A stretch of 64,000 nucleotides of DNA from Nitrososphaerota archaeon (GTDB lineage: Archaea; Thermoproteota; Nitrososphaeria; Nitrososphaerales; Gagatemarchaeaceae), in the NCBI GenBank assembly GCA_016200045.1, contig JACQFN010000021.1:1-64000 (forward strand). Direction: 5' to 3'. The translations under genes were made by a program, and so were the position numbers. Position 1 is the stretch's first letter, and every line of letters starts with the position of its first letter. Below the pieces are notes generated by a model that made no database searches, was not told the origin of the DNA, and worked only from the letters and a program-made list of their open reading frames with translations. Of the stretch, positions 46,608-56,134 are shown piece after piece.

Positions 46608-46931
46608 ATGAAGCTCGCGGCGGAGCTCGTCAGAAAGGGAGCCACTATGCTCGCCGAGCCCTGCCCCCAGTGCGGGGGAATTCAGGTGAGATTCCGAGGG
46701 AAAGTCCATTGCACCAGCCATGAGGACCTCTCGGAAATCGCTGGTACTGAAGGGGCGTCGTTCGGCGACGTTGTAGCCATGGTAAAGGGGGTCCTGATTT
46801 CCAAGATGGGAGAGGCCGCGCACTCGCTCGAAGCGGAGAAGGATCTTGACAGACAGCAACGGCTGACAGCCCTGATGAATTCGTACTTCGAGCTGTTAGA
46901 GAAATTGCCCGGCAAAGGGCAGAGCCCTTAA
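46608..46931 (+). CDS. Sjogren's/scleroderma autoantigen 1 (p27)-type zinc-ribbon protein
   Basis: MKLAAELVRKGATMLAEPCPQCGGIQVRFRGKVHCTSHE. Confidence 0.8.
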   Translation: MKLAAELVRKGATMLAEPCPQCGGIQVRFRGKVHCTSHEDLSEIAGTEGASFGDVVAMVKGVLISKMGEAAHSLEAEKDLDRQQRLTALMNSYFELLEKLPGKGQSP

Positions 46932-46956
46932 ATCGGAACTCAGGCGTTTCCAGCCG

Positions 46957-47436
46957 TTGGTCCTGAGGCTGGGGCAGAGGGTCCCCGACTTCGCCCTCCC
47001 GGATGCTGACAGGAAGGTCAGGACGCTCGGCGAGCTCACCGGGGAAGGGCCCCTGTTGATTGCTTTCTTCCCGTTCGCTTTCTCCGGCACCTGCGACAGG
47101 GAGATGTGCACTTTCAGGGACGGCTTCGGTCAACTGCAGACTTCAGGAGTCAGAATGGTCGGGGTGAGCGTCGACAGCAGCTTCTCCCTGAGGGCTTTCG
47201 CCCAGACATACAACCTGCCCTTCCCACTTTTGAGCGATTTCAACAAGAAAGTGACCAAGCTCTACGGGGTGCTTCAGGACCCTTGGGTCGGACTCGGTTA
47301 CAGGGGGGTCGCAAAGCGCTCCGTCTTTCTGGTCGACCGGAAGGGGGTGCTACGGTACAGATGGGTCACGGACATTCCGTCAGAAGAACCTCCCTATCAG
47401 GAGGTCGTGAAAGCCGTACAGAAACTCGCTTCATGA
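46957..47436 (+). CDS. Peroxiredoxin (AhpC/TSA family)
   Basis: LGQRVPDFALPDADRK...FFPFAFSGTCDREMCTFRD. Confidence 0.92.
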   Translation: MVLRLGQRVPDFALPDADRKVRTLGELTGEGPLLIAFFPFAFSGTCDREMCTFRDGFGQLQTSGVRMVGVSVDSSFSLRAFAQTYNLPFPLLSDFNKKVTKLYGVLQDPWVGLGYRGVAKRSVFLVDRKGVLRYRWVTDIPSEEPPYQEVVKAVQKLAS

Positions 47437-47476
47437 CACCATCTCTTTTTATACGGGTAACCGCCCGATTCTCCTT

Positions 47477-47833
47477 ATGACCCAAGAGATAGAAATCAAA
47501 CCAATAGTTGAGCTCACAGCCAAGGCAGCCGATGAGCTGAAGCTGTATCTTCAGAGACAGGGGAAGCCGGAAGCGGCGCTGAGAATCTTCGTCACCGCCG
47601 GAGGTTGCTCCGGATTGTCCTATGGGATGGTAGTGGACGATAAGTTAACTGATGATGATTATGTAATCACAAAGGATGGCGCTAGGATCGCTGTTGACAG
47701 GTCCAGCGCCCCATTCATAGCAGGTTCTGTGGTTGACTACAAAGCGGAGAAACTCATGGGAGGAGGGTTCGTAGTGAACAATCCCAATGCAGTCTCTACG
47801 TGCGGCTGCGGCGAATCTTTCAAGACAGCGTAG
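47477..47833 (+). CDS. HesB/IscA-family Fe-S cluster assembly protein
   Basis: AALRIFVTAGGCSGLSYGM...NPNAVSTCGCGESF. Confidence 0.95.
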   Translation: MTQEIEIKPIVELTAKAADELKLYLQRQGKPEAALRIFVTAGGCSGLSYGMVVDDKLTDDDYVITKDGARIAVDRSSAPFIAGSVVDYKAEKLMGGGFVVNNPNAVSTCGCGESFKTA

Positions 47834-47883
47834 ATCCTCGAAAGCACAGGTCCATTTGGCCCTCGCTTACGTCCAAAGCAGAG

Positions 47884-48008
47884 CGCCGGGGGTAGGATTC
47901 GAACCCACGAGACCCGAAGGTCACGGGCTGACTGGTTTCTACGATCTCGAGTTGCGGACCCGTTTCTTCCACGGGTTGCCCGCGCATTAACCACTCTGCC
48001 ACCCCGGC
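47884..48008 (-). tRNA. tRNA-Ser(CGA) with two introns (~26 and ~16 nt)
   Basis: Acceptor gccgggg/ccccggc, anticodon stem cgggc/gcccg, loop ctCGAga flanked by two insertions, variable arm gaccttcgggtc, T-arm gtgggttcgaatcctac. Confidence 0.82.
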
Positions 48009-48111
48009 CCGACGTTTCCCCCGGCACGGCATCTATAATCTCTTGGTCTGGTTTCCTCGCCAGTCGGGGCACTCGATGAGGTAACTCCAGGTCACGAAGC
48101 AGTCGACGAGC

Positions 48112-48879
48112 TCAGTGTCGTCTGAGGTTCCGGTTGAGGAACCACCGCGTGAACTCCCAGGATTCGGTCGCTGCCCCCCTGTCGTAGACCGCTTTCCGCG
48201 AGTCATTGAAGAATCCGTGTTTGGTGCTCGGATAAGTCTTGAGAGTGAGGTCCTTGCCGATGTTGAGGGATTCCCCGACGAAGGCGGGGACCTTCGAGTT
48301 TATGATTTCGTCGTTCTGGGCGTAAATCGCTAGCATTGGGACGGTTATCTTTCGGAGAAGCTCGGTGTTCGGCGGTTCGCCATAGAACGAAACCGCGCAA
48401 GTCAGGGCGTCGGTGCTTGCGGCAGTCTTCAATGAAAGGCCCCCGCCTACGCAGAAACCGAGGGTGGCGACCCGGTCGTACCTTGAGCCCGCCTCCTCTG
48501 CAGCAGAAATCACGGTTCTGAGGAGTCTGTCCCGGAACCCTTGATCATAGAGCAGGGCCGCCGTTTCCCTGACTTCTTCCCCGACTTGTTTCCTATCCAG
48601 CGCCTCGGCTACCTTCGCCTTGTCCCTCCTCTCTTCGAGGGAGAGCTCCCAAACTCCTTCCATCGCCTTCTGAATGTTGTTCGGAATCAGAAGGTCGTCG
48701 TCGCCTGCATACATGTTAGGGGCGTGGGCTGCAAACCCGAGTTTTCCTACCAGTTTGCAGACGTCTCTGGTGTGGGGGACCAGACCCCAGATCTCGTGGA
48801 GGACCACCACGCATGCGCTGGCCCGTTTCGTCTTCACCGTGAAGCCGGATTTCGTCGCTCTGCTGGCAGACTTGCGCAA
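48112..48879 (-). CDS. Dienelactone hydrolase family protein
   Basis: ACVVVLHEIWGLVPHTRDVCKLVGKLGFAAHAPNMYAG, VATLGFCVGGGLSL, TKHGFFND. Confidence 0.92.
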   Translation of the reverse strand: MRKSASRATKSGFTVKTKRASACVVVLHEIWGLVPHTRDVCKLVGKLGFAAHAPNMYAGDDDLLIPNNIQKAMEGVWELSLEERRDKAKVAEALDRKQVGEEVRETAALLYDQGFRDRLLRTVISAAEEAGSRYDRVATLGFCVGGGLSLKTAASTDALTCAVSFYGEPPNTELLRKITVPMLAIYAQNDEIINSKVPAFVGESLNIGKDLTLKTYPSTKHGFFNDSRKAVYDRGAATESWEFTRWFLNRNLRRH

Positions 48880-48939
48880 CGCTGGGGCGGCACCACGGTG
48901 GGGTTTAAATTGAAATTGTAACCGGCTACACTGCGTCCG

Positions 48940-49383
48940 ATGAAGGTCTCATTGGTTTGGTCGAGCCCCAATCCTGAACGTACCATCGCAGTGGCGATGA
49001 GGAGGTGTTACAGCACCAAAGTCATAGAAGACATCGAAGCCGAGCTAGAGCAAAAGGGTACCGAGTATTGGAAGTACCTTCTGACGAAATGTCTTCAGGA
49101 CAAGTCCCTCGACGTCCTTGAACATTTCACGATGACGCTTCTTGTTGAAGGGGCAGGTGAATCTGAAGTCGGCAATCTCGTTCGCTCGTTCCCGTACTTG
49201 AGGTTCACACCGCTGGCAAACTCCGATTGGTTGCTTTCACTGAACGCAAGGACGTTGGTGGAGCTGTGGAAATTCGGTGACGGGAAGCAGTTCGCAGAGT
49301 CTATTATCTCGGAGCTCGACGCTAAGAATGTGAGCCCGCTGTTCAATTCACTCGCCTTTGGAGAGGGGATACGTGCGAGTTAA
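48940..49383 (+). CDS. ThyX-like paralog lacking the catalytic RHR motif
   Basis: IAVAMRRCYSTK...VLEHFTMTLLVEGAGESEVGNLVRSFPYLRFTP; overlaps ThyX gene. Confidence 0.65.
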   Translation: MKVSLVWSSPNPERTIAVAMRRCYSTKVIEDIEAELEQKGTEYWKYLLTKCLQDKSLDVLEHFTMTLLVEGAGESEVGNLVRSFPYLRFTPLANSDWLLSLNARTLVELWKFGDGKQFAESIISELDAKNVSPLFNSLAFGEGIRAS

Positions 49384-49903
49384 GCTCCTTTACAATACCG
49401 ACCTGGGTGCGCTAAAGGAGGTCATGGACCGCAAGGGGGTGGCCTTCGATCCTTCGCTTGTTATGGACCACGTGGTGTACATGTTCGAAATAGAGGACTG
49501 CAGCAGAGTGACGACGCACCAGCTCGTCCGACACCGTGCCGCTTCATACGACCAAGAATCGCAGAGGTTCTCCGCCGCGACCCGGGAAGGGGTTGTCACG
49601 CCACCGCACATTCAATCGAACTCCACGGCACTGGAAACTTATAATCAAGCGCTCAAGGATGTTTACGCGGCATACGAGAAACTAGTCGCCGCGGGAGTGC
49701 CCAAGGAAGACGCGAGATATGTCCTGCCGAACGGGATAAAGACGAAAATCGTCATGACCATCAGCGCGAGAAGCCTGATGCACATCATCTGGCAGCGGAC
49801 CGCCCTTCAGGCGCAATGGGAGATCAGGGAGCTCGCGAGAACACTCCAGGGTCTCGCTGCGCAAGCCACTCCTGAGCTGTGGACCACCGTCATAGAGAGA
49901 TAG
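49373..49903 (+). CDS. thyX: FAD-dependent thymidylate synthase ThyX (GTG start estimated)
   Basis: DCSRVTTHQLVRHRAASYDQESQRF (RHRx7S-type motif), ARYVLPNGIKTKIVMTISARSLMH. Confidence 0.93.
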   Translation: MRVKLLYNTDLGALKEVMDRKGVAFDPSLVMDHVVYMFEIEDCSRVTTHQLVRHRAASYDQESQRFSAATREGVVTPPHIQSNSTALETYNQALKDVYAAYEKLVAAGVPKEDARYVLPNGIKTKIVMTISARSLMHIIWQRTALQAQWEIRELARTLQGLAAQATPELWTTVIER

Positions 49904-49910
49904 GTGATTA

Positions 49911-51233
49911 GTGAAGGCCTTCGGCACTGCCGGGGTCAGGGGCGTATTCAACAGGACCCAGACACCCGAGCAGGTCTACCGTCTTGCAGAGACCATCGCC
50001 TTTTCCACGGGGAGGGGAAACTACGGAATAGGCTGGGATGGGAGGAAGACGTCAGAGCTCCTTGCCAGGACGGTGATGTCTGCTGTTGCGTCCGTCGGGA
50101 GTGATCCTCGGATATTCGGCATGGTGCCTACCCCTGTCGTCGCGTTCGGAACCAGGGTCAGGTCTTGCCTCGCCGGATTCTCGGTGACGGCTTCCCACAA
50201 CCCTCAGGAGTTCTCAGGGGTGAAGGTGTTCAACGGCAAGGGGATGGAACTCCCGAGGTCTGGCGAAGAGCGAATCGAACGGGCGCTGGGGGTCGACGTG
50301 ATGAGACCTACCGGAATCTTCGGCCAGGTGGTCGAAGATGGTGAAGTCATGGAAGACTACCTCGAGGCCCTGCGTTCCAAGCATGAGCACACCAAGGACC
50401 CTCTAAGAATCGCAGTTGACTGTGCTACAGGGCCTGGTGGGTATGTCACTCCCAGGCTGCTCGATGCGCTCGGCCATCATGTCGTGCCCGTGAACGCGCA
50501 GGTCTCATGGCGGTTCCCTGCCCGTCCTCCTGAACCGACCGCTACGAACCTCTCAGACCTCGTGAAGATGGTCCCCGAGCTCGGGGTGGATTTCGCCCTA
50601 GCCCACGACGGAGACGCTGACAGGTTAGTCTTAGTCAGTAGATCCGGGAAGGTCGTCCCCGATTCGATCATCGCTGTGCTCTCACTTCGCGCTCTGAGGA
50701 TATCCGGGGGGGTCGTGGTGATTTCAGAGAACAGTTCGAACGCGGTAACTGACGAGGCCGAGAGGCTCGGAATGAGGGTCGTCAGGAGCAGGGTAGGGAA
50801 GACTTTCGAGGTCTTGGAAACCGAACGAGGAGTGTTCGCGTCGGAACCGAGCAAAATCGTCGACCCGGCATGGGGGTACTGGGAGGACGGGATAAACGCG
50901 GCTGCCCTAATCTCGGAGGTGCTCTCCGAGGAAAGGGGCCTTCTCGAAAGGATGTTGGAAGAAATTCCGTGGAGGTATAAACAGGTCAACTTCGACGTCG
51001 CGGCCAAGATGCCGACACTCATTGAGAGGTCAAGGGAGGTTTTCAGGAGGCTGAAGGTATTCCAGGAAAGGGCTCTTGACGGGCACAAACTGGTCTTCGG
51101 CGACGGATCGTGGGTGATGTTCAGGGTGTCAGGCACCGAGCCGAAGACAAGACTCTACTGCGAATCAAAGGACCAGCAGCACCTCGAGACTTTGGTCCAG
51201 TTGGGGACCCAATGCATAGAATCCTCTTTATAG
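49911..51233 (+). CDS. Phosphomannomutase/phosphoglucosamine mutase family
   Basis: FGTAGVRGVFN, SVTASHNPQEFSGVKVF, AHDGDADRLVLV; GTG start. Confidence 0.93.
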   Translation: MKAFGTAGVRGVFNRTQTPEQVYRLAETIAFSTGRGNYGIGWDGRKTSELLARTVMSAVASVGSDPRIFGMVPTPVVAFGTRVRSCLAGFSVTASHNPQEFSGVKVFNGKGMELPRSGEERIERALGVDVMRPTGIFGQVVEDGEVMEDYLEALRSKHEHTKDPLRIAVDCATGPGGYVTPRLLDALGHHVVPVNAQVSWRFPARPPEPTATNLSDLVKMVPELGVDFALAHDGDADRLVLVSRSGKVVPDSIIAVLSLRALRISGGVVVISENSSNAVTDEAERLGMRVVRSRVGKTFEVLETERGVFASEPSKIVDPAWGYWEDGINAAALISEVLSEERGLLERMLEEIPWRYKQVNFDVAAKMPTLIERSREVFRRLKVFQERALDGHKLVFGDGSWVMFRVSGTEPKTRLYCESKDQQHLETLVQLGTQCIESSL

Positions 51234-51255
51234 CGAGTTTCGATTTCGCAGGTTC

Positions 51256-52731
51256 GTGACTGAGTACGGAGCCGTGGCGAGGGTGCTTTCGTCCGGGTAT
51301 CTTATCGACGCCAAAGCATTCGAGTTGATTAGCAAACTCCCCCCCGAAGTGGACCTCGAGGGGCTCGCGGAAAGACTCCTTCGGCTCAAGGAGGAGACAT
51401 CTGGCCAGGCAAAAGTTGTGACTGAAGAGGATGTGATCAAGGTGCTGCCCGCAGATTCGGTGGTGGTGCAAAGGGAGGACCCGGTAGGCTCAAGTGAACC
51501 GTCTGAATTGGAGGTCGTTTCTGACCCGACCCCCGCAATCGCGCCTGCAGAGGCTTACGAGGGGTTCAACAGATTATTCAGAGATAGATACACACGGCTG
51601 GCATCCATAGTGCGGGAGAGGCTGGACGCCAAAAGTCTGACCAGCGTCTCCGGTGCAAAGGGAGTCGTCGCGGGTAAGAAGGTCAGGCTCAGCGGGCTGC
51701 TCTCAGCCCGGAACAACCGGCGGAGTAAAGTGGAGGTAACGGTCGACGACCCGACGGGGACGCTGAAAGTGCTGTGCCAGGATGAGATGGTAGCGAGGTC
51801 GGCGATGCAGGCCCCTCTGGACAGCATGGTGGTCATGGAAATATCCAGGAGCAGGGCCGGCCAGCTCTACGCCAGCTCCCTCTTGCTTCCGGACGTACCA
51901 TCAAGGAAACCCATCGGTTCTTCCCGGAGAGTCTATGCTGTGCTCCTCTCTGACCTGCATATCGGGAGCCGGATGTTCCTAGCAGACGACTTCCGTCGCT
52001 TCCTGCAGTGGCTCAACGGAGAGATGGGGGAGAAGGACGTCGTCAACAGGGTAAAGTACCTTGTCATAGCGGGAGACCTCGTCGACGGGGTAGGCGTCTA
52101 TCCAGGTCAGGAGTTCCAACTCTCAGAAAAGGACCCGAAAAAACAGTATCAGATTGCTGCGGACCTGTTGAAGATGGTCCCGAACCACATCCAAATCATC
52201 ATTTCTCCGGGAAACCATGACGCGGTCAGGCAGGCACTTCCGCAACCAGCCGTGTCTCCCGATCTAGCAGAATCCCTCTACGGGTTGGAGAACGTCAGGT
52301 GGGTAGGCGACCCCAGCTACGTAAAGCTGCACGGAGTGATGTTCCTCATCTACCACGGGAAGAGCATGGACGACGTCATCGCAACGACGCCCGACCTGTC
52401 CTACCACAAGCCCACGGATGCAATGAAATTGCTCCTTCGCTCCAGGCACTTAGCTCCGACTTACGGCAAGCGGACCGCTCTTTCACCTGAACTAAGAGAC
52501 TTCCTTGTGATTGACCCGGTGCCCGACGTCATGCATTCTGGACATGTGCACACTTACGGGGAGCTCAGTCATAGAGGAACGTTGCTGGTCAACTCGGGCA
52601 CATGGCAGGGGCAGACCAACTTTCAGTCCAACATGGGGATCGAGCCGACACCCAGCATAGTACCGGTCGTGGACCTGTCGACCCTCAAGGTGATGCGAAG
52701 GAACTTCAGTTCTGCAGGCTTCACCAGCTAG
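51256..52731 (+). CDS. DNA polymerase D small subunit DP1
   Basis: OB fold then phosphoesterase motifs LLSDLHIGSRMF, IAGDLVDGVG, SPGNHDAVR, HSGHVHTYG. Confidence 0.95.
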   Translation: MTEYGAVARVLSSGYLIDAKAFELISKLPPEVDLEGLAERLLRLKEETSGQAKVVTEEDVIKVLPADSVVVQREDPVGSSEPSELEVVSDPTPAIAPAEAYEGFNRLFRDRYTRLASIVRERLDAKSLTSVSGAKGVVAGKKVRLSGLLSARNNRRSKVEVTVDDPTGTLKVLCQDEMVARSAMQAPLDSMVVMEISRSRAGQLYASSLLLPDVPSRKPIGSSRRVYAVLLSDLHIGSRMFLADDFRRFLQWLNGEMGEKDVVNRVKYLVIAGDLVDGVGVYPGQEFQLSEKDPKKQYQIAADLLKMVPNHIQIIISPGNHDAVRQALPQPAVSPDLAESLYGLENVRWVGDPSYVKLHGVMFLIYHGKSMDDVIATTPDLSYHKPTDAMKLLLRSRHLAPTYGKRTALSPELRDFLVIDPVPDVMHSGHVHTYGELSHRGTLLVNSGTWQGQTNFQSNMGIEPTPSIVPVVDLSTLKVMRRNFSSAGFTS

Positions 52732-53906
52732 CTGTTCTTTCCAAACGTCGTGTCCTCGGAGAGGGTCTTCCCAAGGGTTTCGTCGCCGATGAGCAGCTGA
52801 ATCCTCTTGGTGCGCCCCCTACGGCCTTTGCTTACTACCGAAGCCTCGATCAGACCGAGCAAGTCAAGCTCAGCAAGTATCCCGCTCACCCGCCTCTGAG
52901 TAAGTGATTCGATGCCTGCTCTTCGGCACAAGTTGGTGTACGCGAGATAGAGTTCGCCGGTATTCGTTCCACCCCTGAATTTCGAGACGGCGAGGAGTAT
53001 TGCCTTGTTCTGGACGGGAAGCGACCTAATCGCTTCCTCTACTCTGTCGTGTTCCATCTTGTCCGAGGCTCGCCTTATGCAAGAGTCGTCTATCTCCTTC
53101 AGCCCTTCCCGCTCCGCGACCTCTCCGGCAATCCTTAGGAGATCTATGGCTCTCCTGGCATCTCCATGCTCGGAGCCTGCCATGGCCGCACAGAGATTGA
53201 TGGCGGCCGCGGAAGCCACGGACGACCTGAAAGCGGTGTGGGCTCTCTCAGTCAGTATCCCCCTGAGTTCATCGACAGTGTATGGTGGGAAAACGAGTTC
53301 TTCTTCACTCAAGCTGCTTAGGACGCGCGGATCGAGTCCCTCCTTGAACTTGAGATCGTTTGATATGCCGACCAATGAGAGGAAGCCTGGAGCTAGGCGG
53401 TCTCCGGACCGAGTGAATTCGTACAGGATTCCATCTCCGAATGTTTTGACAAGGTAGTCGATTTCGTCCATCACCAGAATCACGTGGATTCCTTTCGCCC
53501 TGATTTCTTTGAATATCCTGTCGACGACTTCTCCGATGGAGAGGCCCGTGAACGGGATTTGGACGCCTGTGGACTGTCCTAGTTCCGCCAAACTCCGGTA
53601 CTCCGTGTTCGCAAGCCTGGTGTTGACATAAGAAACGACAAGGTTCTTTTTGCCTTCGGCTTGCAGTTTGGAGAGTACCCTCCTTGCTACTGCTGTCTTC
53701 CCCGTTCCCGTTTTCCCATAGAGGAGTATGTTTGAAGGCTTCGATTCATGGAGGATTGGAGCTAACACCTCTGCCACAGAATTCATCTGAGTATCACGGA
53801 AAGGAAGTCTCTCCGGGATATACTCTGGACTGAGTGCGTCTCTGTCGACGAAGAGAGCCCTCCCCTCTTTTGCTCTACGAAATATTTCATCGATTTCGTC
53901 GGACAA
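52728..53906 (-). CDS. cdc6: Orc1/Cdc6 initiator
   Basis: NILLYGKTGTGKTAVARRVLSKL, VILVMDEIDYLV, C-terminal wHTH. Confidence 0.96.
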   Translation of the reverse strand: MSDEIDEIFRRAKEGRALFVDRDALSPEYIPERLPFRDTQMNSVAEVLAPILHESKPSNILLYGKTGTGKTAVARRVLSKLQAEGKKNLVVSYVNTRLANTEYRSLAELGQSTGVQIPFTGLSIGEVVDRIFKEIRAKGIHVILVMDEIDYLVKTFGDGILYEFTRSGDRLAPGFLSLVGISNDLKFKEGLDPRVLSSLSEEELVFPPYTVDELRGILTERAHTAFRSSVASAAAINLCAAMAGSEHGDARRAIDLLRIAGEVAEREGLKEIDDSCIRRASDKMEHDRVEEAIRSLPVQNKAILLAVSKFRGGTNTGELYLAYTNLCRRAGIESLTQRRVSGILAELDLLGLIEASVVSKGRRGRTKRIQLLIGDETLGKTLSEDTTFGKNS

Positions 53907-54235
53907 TCGGTATCAGTGGAAACACTGGTTAGATAAGCCCTCCGCCCGTTCGTTTCCTCTGTTTCCACTCTAAAGAAGGCGGATTTGTGTTAGATTGTTG
54001 TTTAGTAAAGAAGAGCGTTCTCGGTACGCCTCGTTGATTGGATATGCTTTGAGGTCTAATACCAGTGTTCTTTACTTGGTGGACAGGAAACAGACGGTCC
54101 GATCACTCGGGAAACAATCTCCACTGGAAGCACAGGGGCGGGGGTTGGCTGGTGAATGCCAGTCAAACACACCATTAGAAGACGACAGATTGGAGCCCTA
54201 TGTTTCCACTGGAACCACTGCAACCTCCTTAAGGC
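53907..54235. other. oriC: Probable replication origin with ORB-like repeats
   Basis: cagtggaaacactgg (53914), gtttccactc (53961), ctccactggaagcacaggggcggggg (54119), gtttccactggaaccactg (54202) beside cdc6. Confidence 0.75.
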
Positions 54236-54411
54236 GAAAAGAGTTCGCTCTCTGTCCCTTCCCTTCCAATAGAACTGATATCCATTCCTCTCACAACACA
54301 TGAAAGTGAACGGAAGTGAACCGGTCCACCCCTATCATCACAAGGTCAAACATTCTCAGCCGCGAGTTCACAAGTTCACACCACTAGCAGATTTAACGCA
54401 GTCAGGGCCGT

Positions 54412-54825
54412 TTGTCGATCCCTTTGCGTAAGAGAATTAAAATCGAGCTCGAAGACGACGAGGGTACCAAGTACACGCTTGCGCTTGAAGGACAGGTTTC
54501 TCGGGACAAACTGATGAAAGCTGTCGACATGCTTGAAATCATGGACATGCCGCTGGAGCATCCTTACCACAAACAGCCTAACGAAGGGACCTTCCTCGGA
54601 AAGGTGATGACGTTACTCGAGACGACCTTCGCGGCCGGGGATTTCTCGTCCTCAGACGTGGCTAGGGAGCTTGAAGAGAAATACAGCCGGCCGGTCAAGT
54701 TGAGCACAATCTCGACCTACCTTGCTAGGCTGGCCGAGAAGCAGTACATCAAGAGAGAAAGATTCGGAAACTCATGGGTGTACAGGCGCGTATACCTCAA
54801 ACAGAATCAAGTTGCCGAGAGGTAA
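54412..54825 (+). CDS. Archaeal helix-turn-helix-type conserved protein
   Basis: C-terminal wHTH-like FSSSDVARELEEKYSRPVKLSTISTYLARLAEKQYIKRERFGNSWVYRRV; TTG start. Confidence 0.75.
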   Translation: MSIPLRKRIKIELEDDEGTKYTLALEGQVSRDKLMKAVDMLEIMDMPLEHPYHKQPNEGTFLGKVMTLLETTFAAGDFSSSDVARELEEKYSRPVKLSTISTYLARLAEKQYIKRERFGNSWVYRRVYLKQNQVAER

Positions 54826-55541
54826 CGCCTGCCCGTATCGGTGAGATCATAAACGAAAGGCTTCGCAGAATCATTGCGGGTAGCGAATCCACGGTCGAGC
54901 AGTCCTTTGAGTAGCCTGGCGGCATGTTCGCGTGATACTCCGAAGACTTTCCTGATTTCCACCGAAGTCCGGGGTTTCTCCCCCAGAAACCTGACCAACG
55001 CAGGTTCTGAAACTTTGCTTGGTCGGGTATCCCTTGGTTCGAGCAAGGCAGGAGAGGTTCTCGCTGAAGGAAGCCTTACCTGAGTCCTCTCATTCAACCT
55101 GGACTGAATCGCCTCGAACTGATCCACCAGCATTGAGAGCTGTTCATCTTGTTTGCCGAGACGGGAATCCAAAGCGTCAAGACGCCCGTTCTCTTTGATC
55201 TCGCTAGATTGATTTGTCACACCATGTGATACGTTCTCCGACCTCACATCACGTCTGGGGTATCCAGCTGATGCACTTGTCTGGACATCGGAAAGACTTG
55301 TTGTCTTTGTATGCTGTCCTAACACCCTCGTCTGAATCACCTCAACCTTCCCCATCATATCGATTACACGCTCGTCTTGTTTCTTCAGGCGCGATTCAAG
55401 CGCGGACCACAGGTCACGACCCAGATCCGTAGAATTCGCGATTTGCCTAGAAACCTGGCTGTACCTGACAAGCAAGCTGACGGATAATACGACGAAAAAC
55501 GCCGAAGATGCGAGCAGGAGCAAGGTCGCTAGGTCATCCAA
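54807..55541 (-). CDS. Membrane-anchored coiled-coil protein with C-terminal wHTH
   Basis: N-terminal TM; two similar coiled-coil segments (LESRLKKQDERVIDMMGKVEVIQTRV and LDSRLGKQDEQLSMLVDQFEAIQSRL); wHTH at C-terminus. Confidence 0.75.
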   Translation of the reverse strand: MDDLATLLLLASSAFFVVLSVSLLVRYSQVSRQIANSTDLGRDLWSALESRLKKQDERVIDMMGKVEVIQTRVLGQHTKTTSLSDVQTSASAGYPRRDVRSENVSHGVTNQSSEIKENGRLDALDSRLGKQDEQLSMLVDQFEAIQSRLNERTQVRLPSARTSPALLEPRDTRPSKVSEPALVRFLGEKPRTSVEIRKVFGVSREHAARLLKGLLDRGFATRNDSAKPFVYDLTDTGRRYLSAT

Positions 55542-55584
55542 TGCTGTGATAATACCTGTGATGCGACATCATTTAAACATCACT

Positions 55585-55941
55585 TCATGGGACAATCTTC
55601 TGCAGCAGGATGTCAATTAGAGCCGCAACTCGCTCCTTCTCCTGTTCGCCGAGCTCACCAAGCCCTTTGCTGACTAGGTCGAGCAGCTTCCGCAAGTCGT
55701 CTGCTTGAACGAACCCCATCCATTGAGCTAGGATCACGGTTAGAATCGAAGATTTGACATTTTCCCGCCCTTGTACGACTGTGCGAGCATATGAGCCAAC
55801 GGTTACCGGTCCAGTCGATCGCTCACTAGCGGCTCGAACCATGGTTATCTCATGAGATCTAACTCGCAGGAAACTGACCAACGATTCGAACTGCTTAGGT
55901 GTCAGCGATGAACGCTTGACCAGCTGCTCTGGGACGCTCAT
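55585..55941 (-). CDS. Unknown conserved-looking protein, 118 aa
   Basis: ORF with good composition and amphipathic helical C-terminus. Confidence 0.55.
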   Translation of the reverse strand: MSVPEQLVKRSSLTPKQFESLVSFLRVRSHEITMVRAASERSTGPVTVGSYARTVVQGRENVKSSILTVILAQWMGFVQADDLRKLLDLVSKGLGELGEQEKERVAALIDILLQKIVP

Positions 55942-56134
55942 ACCCGTGGTATTAATACGAAAATGTATAAACCCTCGGAATCAGTGGATTGCAACAAGTG
56001 CGTCCTTAGACGTATAAAAACAGAAATTATTCAGATGATTGGCAAACAAAACAGATCATAATTGAATCATCCGCTGTTCGGGTTCACACTCGGTTTTATT
56101 TAGTTCACGTTAGAGACAAACGGGCGAGTCAGAA

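Noticed and set aside
52602-52907. 101-aa plus ORF across the DP1/Cdc6 3' junction
   Set aside because: Out-of-frame with both well-supported convergent genes; no domain.
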